Shown: piece after piece, positions 26,745 through 34,636 of the stretch
Numbering within the stretch: position 1 is the stretch's first letter
Layout: every line of letters begins with the position of its first letter
NCBI RefSeq assembly: GCF_003014595.1
Contig: NZ_PYGK01000006.1
Span: 186,001-250,000, forward strand
Direction of reading: 5' to 3'
Source: Chitinophaga ginsengisoli
GTDB taxonomy: Bacteria > Bacteroidota > Bacteroidia > Chitinophagales > Chitinophagaceae
DNA: 64,000 nt
Notes under the pieces: model-generated
The model's input: only the letters and a program-made list of their open reading frames with translations
Database searches by the model: none
What the model was told of the DNA's origin: nothing
Position numbers and translations under genes: made by a program

Positions 26745-27812
26745 ATGGAGTTTTTTACTAAAGAAACGAAAACAGCACTACAGGCGCAGGAAGCAGCATT
26801 GAGACTGGCTTTTGCGCCGATAGCATTTCAGGCTACCCGTGCCCTGCGTGATATGGGCATCCTGCAGGCTATCAGTGACGCCGGACAAAAGGGACTGACC
26901 ATTGAAGAAGTGCTGGAAAAAGTATCACTCTCCCGTTATGCTGTGCGTGTATTGCTTGAAGCTGGCCTTGGTATTGAATTGCTCATCGTAAACGATAAAA
27001 GGTACATTCTGACAAAGACAGGTTATTTTATCCTGCATGATAAGCTGACCCGCATTAACATGAACTTCTCGCAGGACATCTGCTACCGCGGTATGGACCA
27101 CCTGCAGGATAGTTTAAAAGAAGGCCGTCCTGTCGGATTAAAAGAGCTGGGCCCCTGGGAAACGATCTATCCCGGATTACCACTGCTGCCACCGGAAATA
27201 GGCAAAAGCTGGTTCGATTTTGACCATTATTATTCCGATCTGGCATTTCCACAGGCATTGCCGATCGTATTTGAAAATAAACCCCGGACCCTGCTGGACA
27301 TCGGCGGTAATACCGGGAAATGGACACTGGCTGTTACTGCCTATGATGCTGACGTAAAGGTGACCATGTTTGACCTGCCGGGAGAGATCGCTATTGCACA
27401 ACAGCGCACCAGGGACGCCGGTGTAGCTGACCGTGTATCTTTCCATGAAGCCAATATCCTGGATGAAAGCCTGCCTTTCCCTTCCGGATTTGATGCTATC
27501 TGGATGAGCCAGTTCCTGGATTGCTTCTCGGAAGAGCAGATCGTATCCATCCTGAAACGCTGCCGTGAGGCACTGACAGAGAATGGTACCATCTACATCC
27601 TGGAACCATTCTGGAACAGACAGCCGTTTAAATCGGCCGCATTCTGCCTCCAGCAGACATCATTGTATTTTACCGCTATGGCAAATGGCAACAGCCAGAT
27701 GTACCATACGGAAGATTTCTTTAAATGTATTGAAGACGCGGGACTACAGATAGTTGAAGAGAATAACCAGATGGGACTTAGTTATACGCTGTTAAAATGT
27801 AAAAGAAAGTAG
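26745..27812 (+). CDS. SAM-dependent methyltransferase (O-methyltransferase family 2-like)
   Basis: A protein of 355 residues with an N-terminal winged-helix dimerisation region (ATRALRDMGILQAIS, then LSRYAVRVLLEAGLG) and a C-terminal Rossmann methyltransferase domain (LLDIGGNTGKWTLAV, then VTMFDLPGEIAIAQ and FDAIWMSQFLDCF). This is the layout of small-molecule O-methyltransferases. Flexirubins bear a methyl group on the aryl ring derived from methionine, so ring C-methylation or O-methylation of the aryl head is the likely reaction. The exact position cannot be told from sequence. Confidence 0.85.
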   Translation: MEFFTKETKTALQAQEAALRLAFAPIAFQATRALRDMGILQAISDAGQKGLTIEEVLEKVSLSRYAVRVLLEAGLGIELLIVNDKRYILTKTGYFILHDKLTRINMNFSQDICYRGMDHLQDSLKEGRPVGLKELGPWETIYPGLPLLPPEIGKSWFDFDHYYSDLAFPQALPIVFENKPRTLLDIGGNTGKWTLAVTAYDADVKVTMFDLPGEIAIAQQRTRDAGVADRVSFHEANILDESLPFPSGFDAIWMSQFLDCFSEEQIVSILKRCREALTENGTIYILEPFWNRQPFKSAAFCLQQTSLYFTAMANGNSQMYHTEDFFKCIEDAGLQIVEENNQMGLSYTLLKCKRK

Positions 27813-27842
27813 TTTCCGTACACCACTCCATAAAACATATCC

Positions 27843-29090
27843 ATGACAACAGAAAAGGTAGACGTATTAGTGATTGGTGCGGGCCCTTCGGGTACGGTGG
27901 CAGCATCCATTATCCATCAGGCAGGTTATTCTGTGAAAATAGTGGAGAAGCTGAAATTCCCCCGTTTTGTGATCGGTGAAAGCCTCCTGCCACGCAGTAT
28001 GGAAGCCCTGGAAGAAGCCGGTTTTATTGATGCCATCAAGGCTAAAGGCTTCCAGCAGAAGTATGGTGCAAAATTCGTGAAGGGCAATAGCGTGTGCGAT
28101 TTCTCCTTCAAAGAGCAATACACTCCCGGATGGAACTGGACCTGGCAGGTGACCAGGGCCGATTTCGACAAGACACTGGCAGATGCAGTGGAGGCCATGG
28201 GGGTACCTGTGTCGTATGAAACAACAGTAACAGACATCCGCTTCAATGGAACTGACTCTGTGACCACCGTTGAGGATATAAATGGCAATAAAAGTGAAAT
28301 AGCTGCCCGTTTCATTGTAGACGGCAGTGGATATGGCAGGGTGATCCCCCGCCTGTTCAACCTGGAGAAGAATTCCAACCTGCAGCCACGTAAGGCATTG
28401 TTTGCCCACACCGTGGATGCCCGCCGTTCTATGGCCGATGAACCTAACCGTATTACTGCGGTGGTACATAAACCAGGCACCTGGATCTGGATCATTCCAT
28501 TCTCTACAGGGGTGACTTCTGTAGGTTTTGTAAGTGATCCTTCGTTTTTTGATGCGTATCCCGGTACGCCTGAGGAACAATACCGTGCTATGCTGGAAGC
28601 AGAACCTTACACCAGGGAGCGTTTCCGCGATGTGGAATTGGTATTCGAACCGCGTATCCTGCAATCATGGTCTGCCACCACAGATAAATTCTATGGGGAA
28701 GGCTTTGTGCTGACAGGCAACGTAACAGAATTTCTGGACCCTATTTTCTCATCTGGCGTAACTTTGGCCTGCGTTTCTGCGCAGACTGCCGCTAAACTGG
28801 TGATCCGCAAGCTGAAAGGTGAAGCGGTTGATTGGGAAAAAGAATACATGGAGCCTACCATGCAGGGGGTGAATACTTTCCGCTCTTATGTAATGGCTTG
28901 GTATGAGGGCACTCTGGACAAGATCTTCTTCTCTGAAGAGCAGCGTTCGGAAGTGAAGAACCAGATCTGTTCAGTACTGGCAGGATATGTATGGGACATG
29001 AGCAATCCTTTTGTGCAGAATCATGATACTGCATTGAAACGGTTGGCACGTACCATCGAATTGACACAAATTATTAAACAGGACCAATAG
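27843..29090 (+). CDS. FAD-dependent halogenase-like monooxygenase
   Basis: A protein of 415 residues with the FAD-binding motif GAGPSG (12-17), the halogenase-type GESLLP (45-50), and WxWxIP as Trp214-Ile-Trp216-Ile-Ile-Pro219. WxWxIP separates flavin halogenases from ordinary monooxygenases. The QQKYGAKF segment places Lys73 where the catalytic lysine of flavin halogenases is expected. Chlorinated flexirubins are known, so chlorination of the aryl ring is plausible; hydroxylation or a saturase role like geranylgeranyl-reductase relatives remains possible. It sits next to the methyltransferase gene, both being candidate tailoring enzymes. Confidence 0.78.
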   Translation: MTTEKVDVLVIGAGPSGTVAASIIHQAGYSVKIVEKLKFPRFVIGESLLPRSMEALEEAGFIDAIKAKGFQQKYGAKFVKGNSVCDFSFKEQYTPGWNWTWQVTRADFDKTLADAVEAMGVPVSYETTVTDIRFNGTDSVTTVEDINGNKSEIAARFIVDGSGYGRVIPRLFNLEKNSNLQPRKALFAHTVDARRSMADEPNRITAVVHKPGTWIWIIPFSTGVTSVGFVSDPSFFDAYPGTPEEQYRAMLEAEPYTRERFRDVELVFEPRILQSWSATTDKFYGEGFVLTGNVTEFLDPIFSSGVTLACVSAQTAAKLVIRKLKGEAVDWEKEYMEPTMQGVNTFRSYVMAWYEGTLDKIFFSEEQRSEVKNQICSVLAGYVWDMSNPFVQNHDTALKRLARTIELTQIIKQDQ

Positions 29091-29091
29091 T

Positions 29092-29709
29092 TTGTATAAG
29101 GGCGAGGCATATATAACGGGAGCTTGTGTGATCCGGAATAACCGGGTTGACAGGGACGGGGTATTGTTACTGGAAACACCGCAGGAACAGGAGTTAACAG
29201 ACTTCTTGCGGGCGGGGTACGATCAGTTTTCCGGTCAGTATCCCAAGTTCCATAAGATGGACCCGCTGAGTAAGCTGGGGTGGCTGGCAGCGGAGGTGTT
29301 ACTCAAGGATGCCCCGCTGAACAATTATCCGCCTGAAAGTGTGGGCCTGATATTGGCAAATAAAAGTGCCAGCCTTGACACTGACCTGCGGTATTTTGAA
29401 ACGGTGAAAGATATTGCCAGTCCGGCGTTATTTGTATACACGCTGGCCAATATCGTCATGGGTGAGATCAGTATCCGTCACGGTTTTAAAGGAGAGAATG
29501 CCTTTTTTACTACGGATGCATTTGATCCGGGATTTATAGCAGGATATATTAACCAGCTGTTCCTGGAAAATGCTGTTTCCGCTTGTCTCTGCGGATGGGT
29601 GGAAGTGATGGGACCTGTATATGAGGTGATCATGTACAAGGTGGAGCTGACCAGTGAAAAGGGATTGGTGTTCAACGCAGACAATCTGCAGAAAGCAGGA
29701 AGTATTTAA
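29092..29709 (+). CDS. Truncated, catalytically dead ketosynthase-like protein
   Basis: 205 residues that align with the N-terminal half of a ketosynthase. PESVGLILANKSASLDTDLR matches the thiolase-fold strand and loop, and the active-site helix reads TTDAFDPGFIAGYI, with Phe144 where Cys belongs. The second thiolase-fold half with its two His is absent. The start is TTG, two bases after the halogenase stop; the next in-frame ATG is about 55 codons downstream and would cut the domain. It may stabilise another ketosynthase or an ACP; it is intact and flanked by working genes, so I do not call it a pseudogene. Confidence 0.75.
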   Translation: MYKGEAYITGACVIRNNRVDRDGVLLLETPQEQELTDFLRAGYDQFSGQYPKFHKMDPLSKLGWLAAEVLLKDAPLNNYPPESVGLILANKSASLDTDLRYFETVKDIASPALFVYTLANIVMGEISIRHGFKGENAFFTTDAFDPGFIAGYINQLFLENAVSACLCGWVEVMGPVYEVIMYKVELTSEKGLVFNADNLQKAGSI

Positions 29710-29732
29710 ATTAATATACAGTAATAATAACC

Positions 29733-29993
29733 ATGGAAAAATTGATGGCGGCGCTGAAAGCCCAGATCGTAGAGCAATTGAACCTGCAGGAAGTAAAGCC
29801 TGAAGATATCGGGGATGATCAGCCTTTATTCAAGGATGGATTGGGTCTGGACTCTATCGATGCGTTGGAAATAATTGTACTGCTGCAGCAGCATTACGGT
29901 ATCCGTATTGCGAATCCTGAGCAGGGACCGGAAATATTCCGTTCTGTGCGTACCATCGCTGAATTTATTACCGCGCATCAAACACCTAAATAA
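29733..29993 (+). CDS. Acyl carrier protein (second of two)
   Basis: 86 residues with the phosphopantetheine site GLGLDSIDALEIIV (Ser41). It differs from the first ACP, so the two may serve different steps, for example starter loading and extension, as with ApeE and ApeF in E. coli. The stop codon overlaps the following ketosynthase start by one base. Confidence 0.93.
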   Translation: MEKLMAALKAQIVEQLNLQEVKPEDIGDDQPLFKDGLGLDSIDALEIIVLLQQHYGIRIANPEQGPEIFRSVRTIAEFITAHQTPK

Positions 29994-31207
29994 TGCATAG
30001 TGATGTATGGATTGCCGGAGGTGGCGTCATTTGCGGCATAGGGAACAACCTGTCTGAATGCCTGACAGCATTCGAGCGTATGGAGCCCGGTATGGCCCAT
30101 ATGGAGTATCTGCACTCTGTGCACCGCCATACATTTCCGGTAGTGGAAGTCAAGGTGTCCAACGCCATCCTGGCCGGTTGGACAGGCATGTCTGAAAAGA
30201 TCAGCCGTACTGCCCTGTTAAGCAGTGTGGCGGTGCAGGAAGCCTGGAAAAGCACCGGATTAGGAGACATTAGCCAGTACCGTGTAGGCTTTGTTTCTGC
30301 GAATACCGTAGGCGGGATGGACAAAACGGAAGACTTCTTTGCCGATTACCTGCTGGACCCTTCCAAAGGTCATCTGAGCCAGGTGGTGCATCATGAATGT
30401 GGCGCCATTACTGAACTGGTGGCTGATGCCATGGGCATCCGTCATCATATATCAACGATCAGTACAGCCTGTTCCTCCAGTGCAAATGCATTGATGTATG
30501 GATCAAGGCTGATCAGGAATAATATGGTGGATGTGGTGATAGCCGGCGGTACTGACGCGCTGACCCGCTTTACATTGAATGGTTTTAATACACTGATGAT
30601 ACTCGATCCTGCCGCCTGCCGTCCTTTTGACGATACCCGTGCCGGCCTGAACCTGGGAGAAGGAGCAGGATATGTTGTACTGATAAGTGATGCGCTGGCA
30701 GCAGAATTGCCGTCCAGTCACCAGCCCTGGTGCCGGTTGAGCGGTTATGCCAATGCCAACGATGCATATCATCAGACCGCTTCTTCGCCGGATGGCACCG
30801 GCAATTTCCTGGCGATGCAAGGCGCGCTGGAAATGAGTGGTATCAGGCCGGAAGATATCGACTATATCAACCTGCATGGTACCGGTACCCAGAATAATGA
30901 TTCCGCTGAAGGCTCGGCGATTGCCCGCCTTTTTGCACCGCATTATCCTCCGGTAAGCAGTACGAAGTCTTTCACTGGGCATACATTGGGCGCCAGTGGT
31001 GGTATAGAAGCCGTTTTTTCTGCCTGGGCAGTAAAAGAAGGTGTGATCTATCCCAATGCGAACTTCAGTAAACAGATGAAAGATGTGCCTTTTTCACCTG
31101 TTACAAAATTCTCTGCCGGGAACCAGCTGCAGCATGTCATGTCAAACTCTTTTGGATTTGGCGGTAACTGCTCCAGCCTGGTATTTTCAAAAAATGAGCA
31201 ATCATAA
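29993..31207 (+). CDS. Beta-ketoacyl synthase (KS partner of the chain-length factor)
   Basis: 404-residue ketosynthase with Cys160 (STACSSSANA), His in NLHGTGTQNND and His in SSTKSFTGHTLGASGG, the full catalytic set. It directly precedes the chain-length-factor-like gene with a three-base gap, the usual arrangement of a type II polyketide KS-CLF pair and the likely counterpart of ApeO. It would catalyse the repeated condensations of the polyene. Confidence 0.9.
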   Translation: MHSDVWIAGGGVICGIGNNLSECLTAFERMEPGMAHMEYLHSVHRHTFPVVEVKVSNAILAGWTGMSEKISRTALLSSVAVQEAWKSTGLGDISQYRVGFVSANTVGGMDKTEDFFADYLLDPSKGHLSQVVHHECGAITELVADAMGIRHHISTISTACSSSANALMYGSRLIRNNMVDVVIAGGTDALTRFTLNGFNTLMILDPAACRPFDDTRAGLNLGEGAGYVVLISDALAAELPSSHQPWCRLSGYANANDAYHQTASSPDGTGNFLAMQGALEMSGIRPEDIDYINLHGTGTQNNDSAEGSAIARLFAPHYPPVSSTKSFTGHTLGASGGIEAVFSAWAVKEGVIYPNANFSKQMKDVPFSPVTKFSAGNQLQHVMSNSFGFGGNCSSLVFSKNEQS

Positions 31208-31210
31208 CAT

Positions 31211-32275
31211 ATGTACATCTATATACAAGGAACAGGTTGTGTGTCACCGCAGGAAACTGCGGCAGGCAATACATTCCCGGCTGCAGTGTTACCCTGGGAA
31301 GGGCCACGCCTGAAAGCCTGGGAGCCTGATTACAAACAATGGATAGATGTGAAGCTGATACGCCGTATGAGCCGTGTCATCAAGATGGGGGTGGCTGCGG
31401 CAAAGCTTAGCCTGCAGGAAGCAGGTGTGGAAATACCGGATGCGATCATAACAGGAACTGCCTATGGCTGTCTGGATGATACCGGGGTATTCCTCTCAAA
31501 AATGATCAATCAGCAGGAAGAGATGTTAACGCCCACCGCGTTCATCCAATCCACTCACAATACCGTAGCAGGACAGATTGCGCTCATGCTGGGCTGTCAT
31601 GCTTACAACAATACTTTTGTACACAAAGGCTTCTCTTTTGAGAGCGCTTTGCTGGACAGCATCATGATACTGAGAGAAGGACGTTCTTCCAGCATCCTCG
31701 CAGGTGCGATGGACGAACTGACCAATCATAGTTTTAATATCCTTTCCCGCTTCGATCTGTACAAGAAAGAGCCGGTTACCCACGAGCAGTTGCTGAAAAG
31801 TACTACGCATGGAACGGTAGCAGGAGAGGGCGCAGCCTGTTTTGTGTTAGGAACCGAAAAAGGGCCCAATACAAAGGCTAAACTGACAGGACTGACCACT
31901 TTATACAAACCAGCAGGGAAAGCCGAAATTTCGCCTGATATTACCTCTTTCCTGGCAGCACATAATTGCAGTCAGGAGGAAGTGAGCCTGGTCATTACCG
32001 GTCGTAACGGAGATGCTGCCGGAGATGAGTGGTATGAGTATGTCGAGGATACATTGTTTGCCGGTAAACCGGTAGCAGGTTTTAAACATCTCTGCGGAGA
32101 ATATCCTACTGCTGCCTCTTTCGGTATGTGGATGGGCAACAGGATACTGGCAGAACAAGAGGTACCTGCTGCTGCCTTGTTGAAAGGAACCGTACCGGAT
32201 CACATCAAAAAGGTCCTGATCTATAATCATTACAAACAAACGCATCATTCACTGATCCTGCTCACGGTATGCTGA
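31211..32275 (+). CDS. Chain-length-factor-like ketosynthase lacking the active-site Cys
   Basis: 354 residues with ketosynthase fold but active-site loop VHKGFSFESALLDS, where Phe141 replaces Cys. The position of the first His is not conserved (NGDAAGDEWYEY region), so it should not condense by itself. It follows a complete ketosynthase by three bases and would form a KS-CLF heterodimer that sets chain length, as ApeC does with ApeO. The gene overlaps the next gene by seven bases. Confidence 0.8.
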   Translation: MYIYIQGTGCVSPQETAAGNTFPAAVLPWEGPRLKAWEPDYKQWIDVKLIRRMSRVIKMGVAAAKLSLQEAGVEIPDAIITGTAYGCLDDTGVFLSKMINQQEEMLTPTAFIQSTHNTVAGQIALMLGCHAYNNTFVHKGFSFESALLDSIMILREGRSSSILAGAMDELTNHSFNILSRFDLYKKEPVTHEQLLKSTTHGTVAGEGAACFVLGTEKGPNTKAKLTGLTTLYKPAGKAEISPDITSFLAAHNCSQEEVSLVITGRNGDAAGDEWYEYVEDTLFAGKPVAGFKHLCGEYPTAASFGMWMGNRILAEQEVPAAALLKGTVPDHIKKVLIYNHYKQTHHSLILLTVC

Positions 32276-33045
32276 CACACCGTATCGCAAATATCGGCCT
32301 GGTGCTGTTACTGGCAGCTGCACTGCTGGTACATAACCTGTGGCTGACATTGCCCTGGTGGGTGTTCCTGTTGTTGCTGCAGCCATATATAGCAGCGTTG
32401 GTATGGGGTGCATGTAATGTAGGATCTAACTTTTATATACCGGTGGTATGTGCCGCCGATACAAAAGAAAAGGTAATTGCCATTACGTTTGATGATGGTC
32501 CCTTGCAGCAGCATACACCGGAGATCCTGGACATCCTGCAAAGAGAACAGGCGCCTGCCGCTTTCTTTTGCATCGGTAACAGGATAGGGGGAAATGAACC
32601 CTTGTTGCGTCGTATAGATGCCGAAGGACACGTGATCGGGAACCATAGTTTCTCCCATCATTTCTGGTTTGATATGTTCGGTGCAGATAAAATGCTGGCT
32701 GAATTAAAACAGATGGATGATACGGTGGAAAGTGTGACAGGCAAGCGGCCCAGGCTTTTTCGTCCGCCATACGGAGTGACGAATCCGAATCTCGCAAGGG
32801 CGATCAGGAAAGGCGCTTATACGCCCATCGGCTGGAACATCCGCTCGCTGGACACTGTCGCGAAAGATAAAGACCAGCTGCTGGAAAGGATCAGACAGGG
32901 TATCAAACCGGGCGCAGTTTTACTGCTGCACGACTCAATGGAAGTAACAGTACAGGCCCTGCCATCACTGATACAACAGCTGAAGAAAGAAGGATACCGT
33001 ATTGAACGGATAGATAAATTATTAAACATACCCGCTTATGCGTAG
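32269..33045 (+). CDS. Polysaccharide deacetylase (NodB-like) membrane protein
   Basis: Two hydrophobic segments (residues 8-30 and 33-50) precede a NodB domain: ITFDDGPLQQHTPEI (catalytic Asp and metal Asp), GNHSFSHHF (metal His pair), RPPYG and LLLHDSM. These are the five motifs of carbohydrate esterase family 4. It would deacetylate an N-acetyl sugar at the membrane. Within a pigment cluster it may free an amino group on a glycolipid so an acyl polyene can be attached; this is inference. It overlaps genes on both sides. Confidence 0.87.
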   Translation: MLTHRIANIGLVLLLAAALLVHNLWLTLPWWVFLLLLQPYIAALVWGACNVGSNFYIPVVCAADTKEKVIAITFDDGPLQQHTPEILDILQREQAPAAFFCIGNRIGGNEPLLRRIDAEGHVIGNHSFSHHFWFDMFGADKMLAELKQMDDTVESVTGKRPRLFRPPYGVTNPNLARAIRKGAYTPIGWNIRSLDTVAKDKDQLLERIRQGIKPGAVLLLHDSMEVTVQALPSLIQQLKKEGYRIERIDKLLNIPAYA

Positions 33046-33673
33046 ATGGCTTTTGATATTGGGTTGTATAGTATGCGCCATACCAACCATGGCACAGCAG
33101 CCAGGCTTTAAGCCGGTAGCAGATGCAGCTGCCTTCAAACAGCAGTTTGCAAAAGCTTCCCAGGCTACACAATCCATTCAGTGCGATTTTGTACAGGAGA
33201 AGAACCTGAGCATGTTATCTGATAAGATCGTATCGAAGGGTAAGTTCTGGTTCAGAAAGGAAAATAAGGTACGCATGGAATACATGCAGCCGTCCTATTA
33301 TCTCCTGGTGATGAATGGCAAAGATATTAAAACGAAAGACGGACAGAAAGAGAACCGCGTATCCACCAAAGGCAATAAACTGTTTGAGCAGATCAATAAG
33401 ATCACAGTAGATTGTGTGCAGGGAAATGTGGTGAACAATACAGACTTTAATACCCGCATCCTGGAGAACGGGCAGTTCTATCTGCTGGAAATGACACCAG
33501 TGAATAAATCACTGGCACAGTATTTCAAAACTATTCAGCTGCTGGTAGACAAGAAAGATTATTCTGTATCTAAGATCCAGATGTATGAAGCGGGTGGCGA
33601 TGATACCCGCATCAGCTTTTTGCACAAACAACTGAACGTAAATATTCCCGATGCGGTCTTTGCTGTTAAATAG
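33038..33673 (+). CDS. LolA-like outer-membrane lipoprotein carrier
   Basis: A signal peptide (RRWLLILGCIVCAIPTMAQ) and a LolA-type beta-fold (QSIQCDFVQEKNLSMLSDK, KGKFWFRKENKVRMEY, ISFLHKQLNVNIPDAVFAV). The general carrier LolA moves lipoproteins across the periplasm. A cluster-specific LolA-like protein is conserved in aryl-polyene loci and is thought to carry the pigment lipid from the MMPL exporter to the outer membrane. The gene overlaps the following lipoprotein gene by 23 bases. Confidence 0.88.
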   Translation: MRRWLLILGCIVCAIPTMAQQPGFKPVADAAAFKQQFAKASQATQSIQCDFVQEKNLSMLSDKIVSKGKFWFRKENKVRMEYMQPSYYLLVMNGKDIKTKDGQKENRVSTKGNKLFEQINKITVDCVQGNVVNNTDFNTRILENGQFYLLEMTPVNKSLAQYFKTIQLLVDKKDYSVSKIQMYEAGGDDTRISFLHKQLNVNIPDAVFAVK

Positions 33674-34271
33674 TTTACTGTTGATAGGATTTTTATCCGG
33701 TTGTAGTTCTGCATATAAAAACCTGCAGCAGGCCAATGGTGATGTGAATTGTATTGCGAAGTTCCGTCCACAGTTTGCCAATACCTTGTACAGCACACAG
33801 GTGGATATTCTGAAGCATCATCTGAGTGGTTTGCTGTTCTTCAAGCAGATGCCGGATAGCAATTTGCGGGTAGTATTTGCTAATGAGATGGGCTTTAAGT
33901 TCTTTGATTTTGAATTTACCAGGGATGGTGGTTTTGTAAAACATTACATGCTGCCAAAGATGGATAAAAAAGCAGTGGTGAAAACACTGCGTGGTGATTT
34001 TGAACTGGTGCTGCTGCGGCCTGATCTGAGTAAGGCGCATGTCATGCAGGATAGTACTTATCATTACACCGTAGTGCCTACGGCAAAAGGCTATAATTAT
34101 TACATCACTGATACTGCCTGTGCGCAGCTGGAACGAATTGAGAAATCTTCCAAACGCAAACCGGTAGTAAAGGTATGGCTGAGAAATTATGAAGCAGGAG
34201 TGCCGGATACAATATCTATCCGTCATCAGGGCTTTACTTTTAATATATCATTACAACGCGTACAGAAATAA
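33651..34271 (+). CDS. Predicted lipoprotein, possible outer-membrane partner of the LolA-like carrier
   Basis: A lipoprotein signal (SLLLNSLLLIGFLSGC) and about 185 mature residues with alternating beta pattern (LRVVFANEMGFKFFDFEFTR, then VKTLRGDFELVLLRPDLS). The position after a LolA-like gene and the fold pattern resemble LolB or the DUF3261 lipoproteins of E. coli aryl-polyene clusters, which may receive cargo at the outer membrane. I could not identify the family by name. The stop codon overlaps the next start (TAATG). Confidence 0.7.
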   Translation: MRSLLLNSLLLIGFLSGCSSAYKNLQQANGDVNCIAKFRPQFANTLYSTQVDILKHHLSGLLFFKQMPDSNLRVVFANEMGFKFFDFEFTRDGGFVKHYMLPKMDKKAVVKTLRGDFELVLLRPDLSKAHVMQDSTYHYTVVPTAKGYNYYITDTACAQLERIEKSSKRKPVVKVWLRNYEAGVPDTISIRHQGFTFNISLQRVQK

Positions 34272-34636
34272 TGTTAGCAGGAAAACTATATACACTTGAG
34301 CAGGAACAGTCTGCCGGCGAAACCGCAACTTACCAGGTTTTGTGGAATGCAGCACATCCTGTATTTGAAGGACATTTCCCTGGCCGTCCTGTGGTGCCGG
34401 GCGTTTGTATGATGCAGACCATCCAGGAGCTGCTGGAAAGACTGCTGCAAAAGAAGGTGTTGCTGAAAAAGGCGTCCCAGATGAAGTTCCTGAACATGAT
34501 CGACCCTACGGCCAATCCGAAGGTAGATATAAGTGTTCAGTACAAACTGCAGGATGGAGAAATAAAAGTGACTGCATCCCTGAAATATGAGTCGCTCACC
34601 TTTATGAAATTCCAGGGAACATTTGTAGATGCATAA
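34271..34636 (+). CDS. FabZ/ApeI-like hotdog dehydratase subunit, His half of the dyad
   Basis: 121 residues with the FabA/FabZ signature HPVFEGHFPGRPVVPGV, in which His35 is the catalytic histidine. The Glu that follows in FabZ (PGVLMIE) is Gln49 here (PGVCMMQ). The other hotdog protein of the cluster keeps Glu and lacks His. The two together would give a complete active site, as expected of a heterodimeric dehydratase. It overlaps the lipoprotein gene before and the glycosyltransferase gene after by one base. Confidence 0.85.
   Translation: MLAGKLYTLEQEQSAGETATYQVLWNAAHPVFEGHFPGRPVVPGVCMMQTIQELLERLLQKKVLLKKASQMKFLNMIDPTANPKVDISVQYKLQDGEIKVTASLKYESLTFMKFQGTFVDA

Noticed and set aside
32269-33045. 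Deacetylase gene as an unrelated insertion into the pigment cluster
   Set aside because: It overlaps both neighbouring genes by 7-8 bases and so is a built-in part of the operon.
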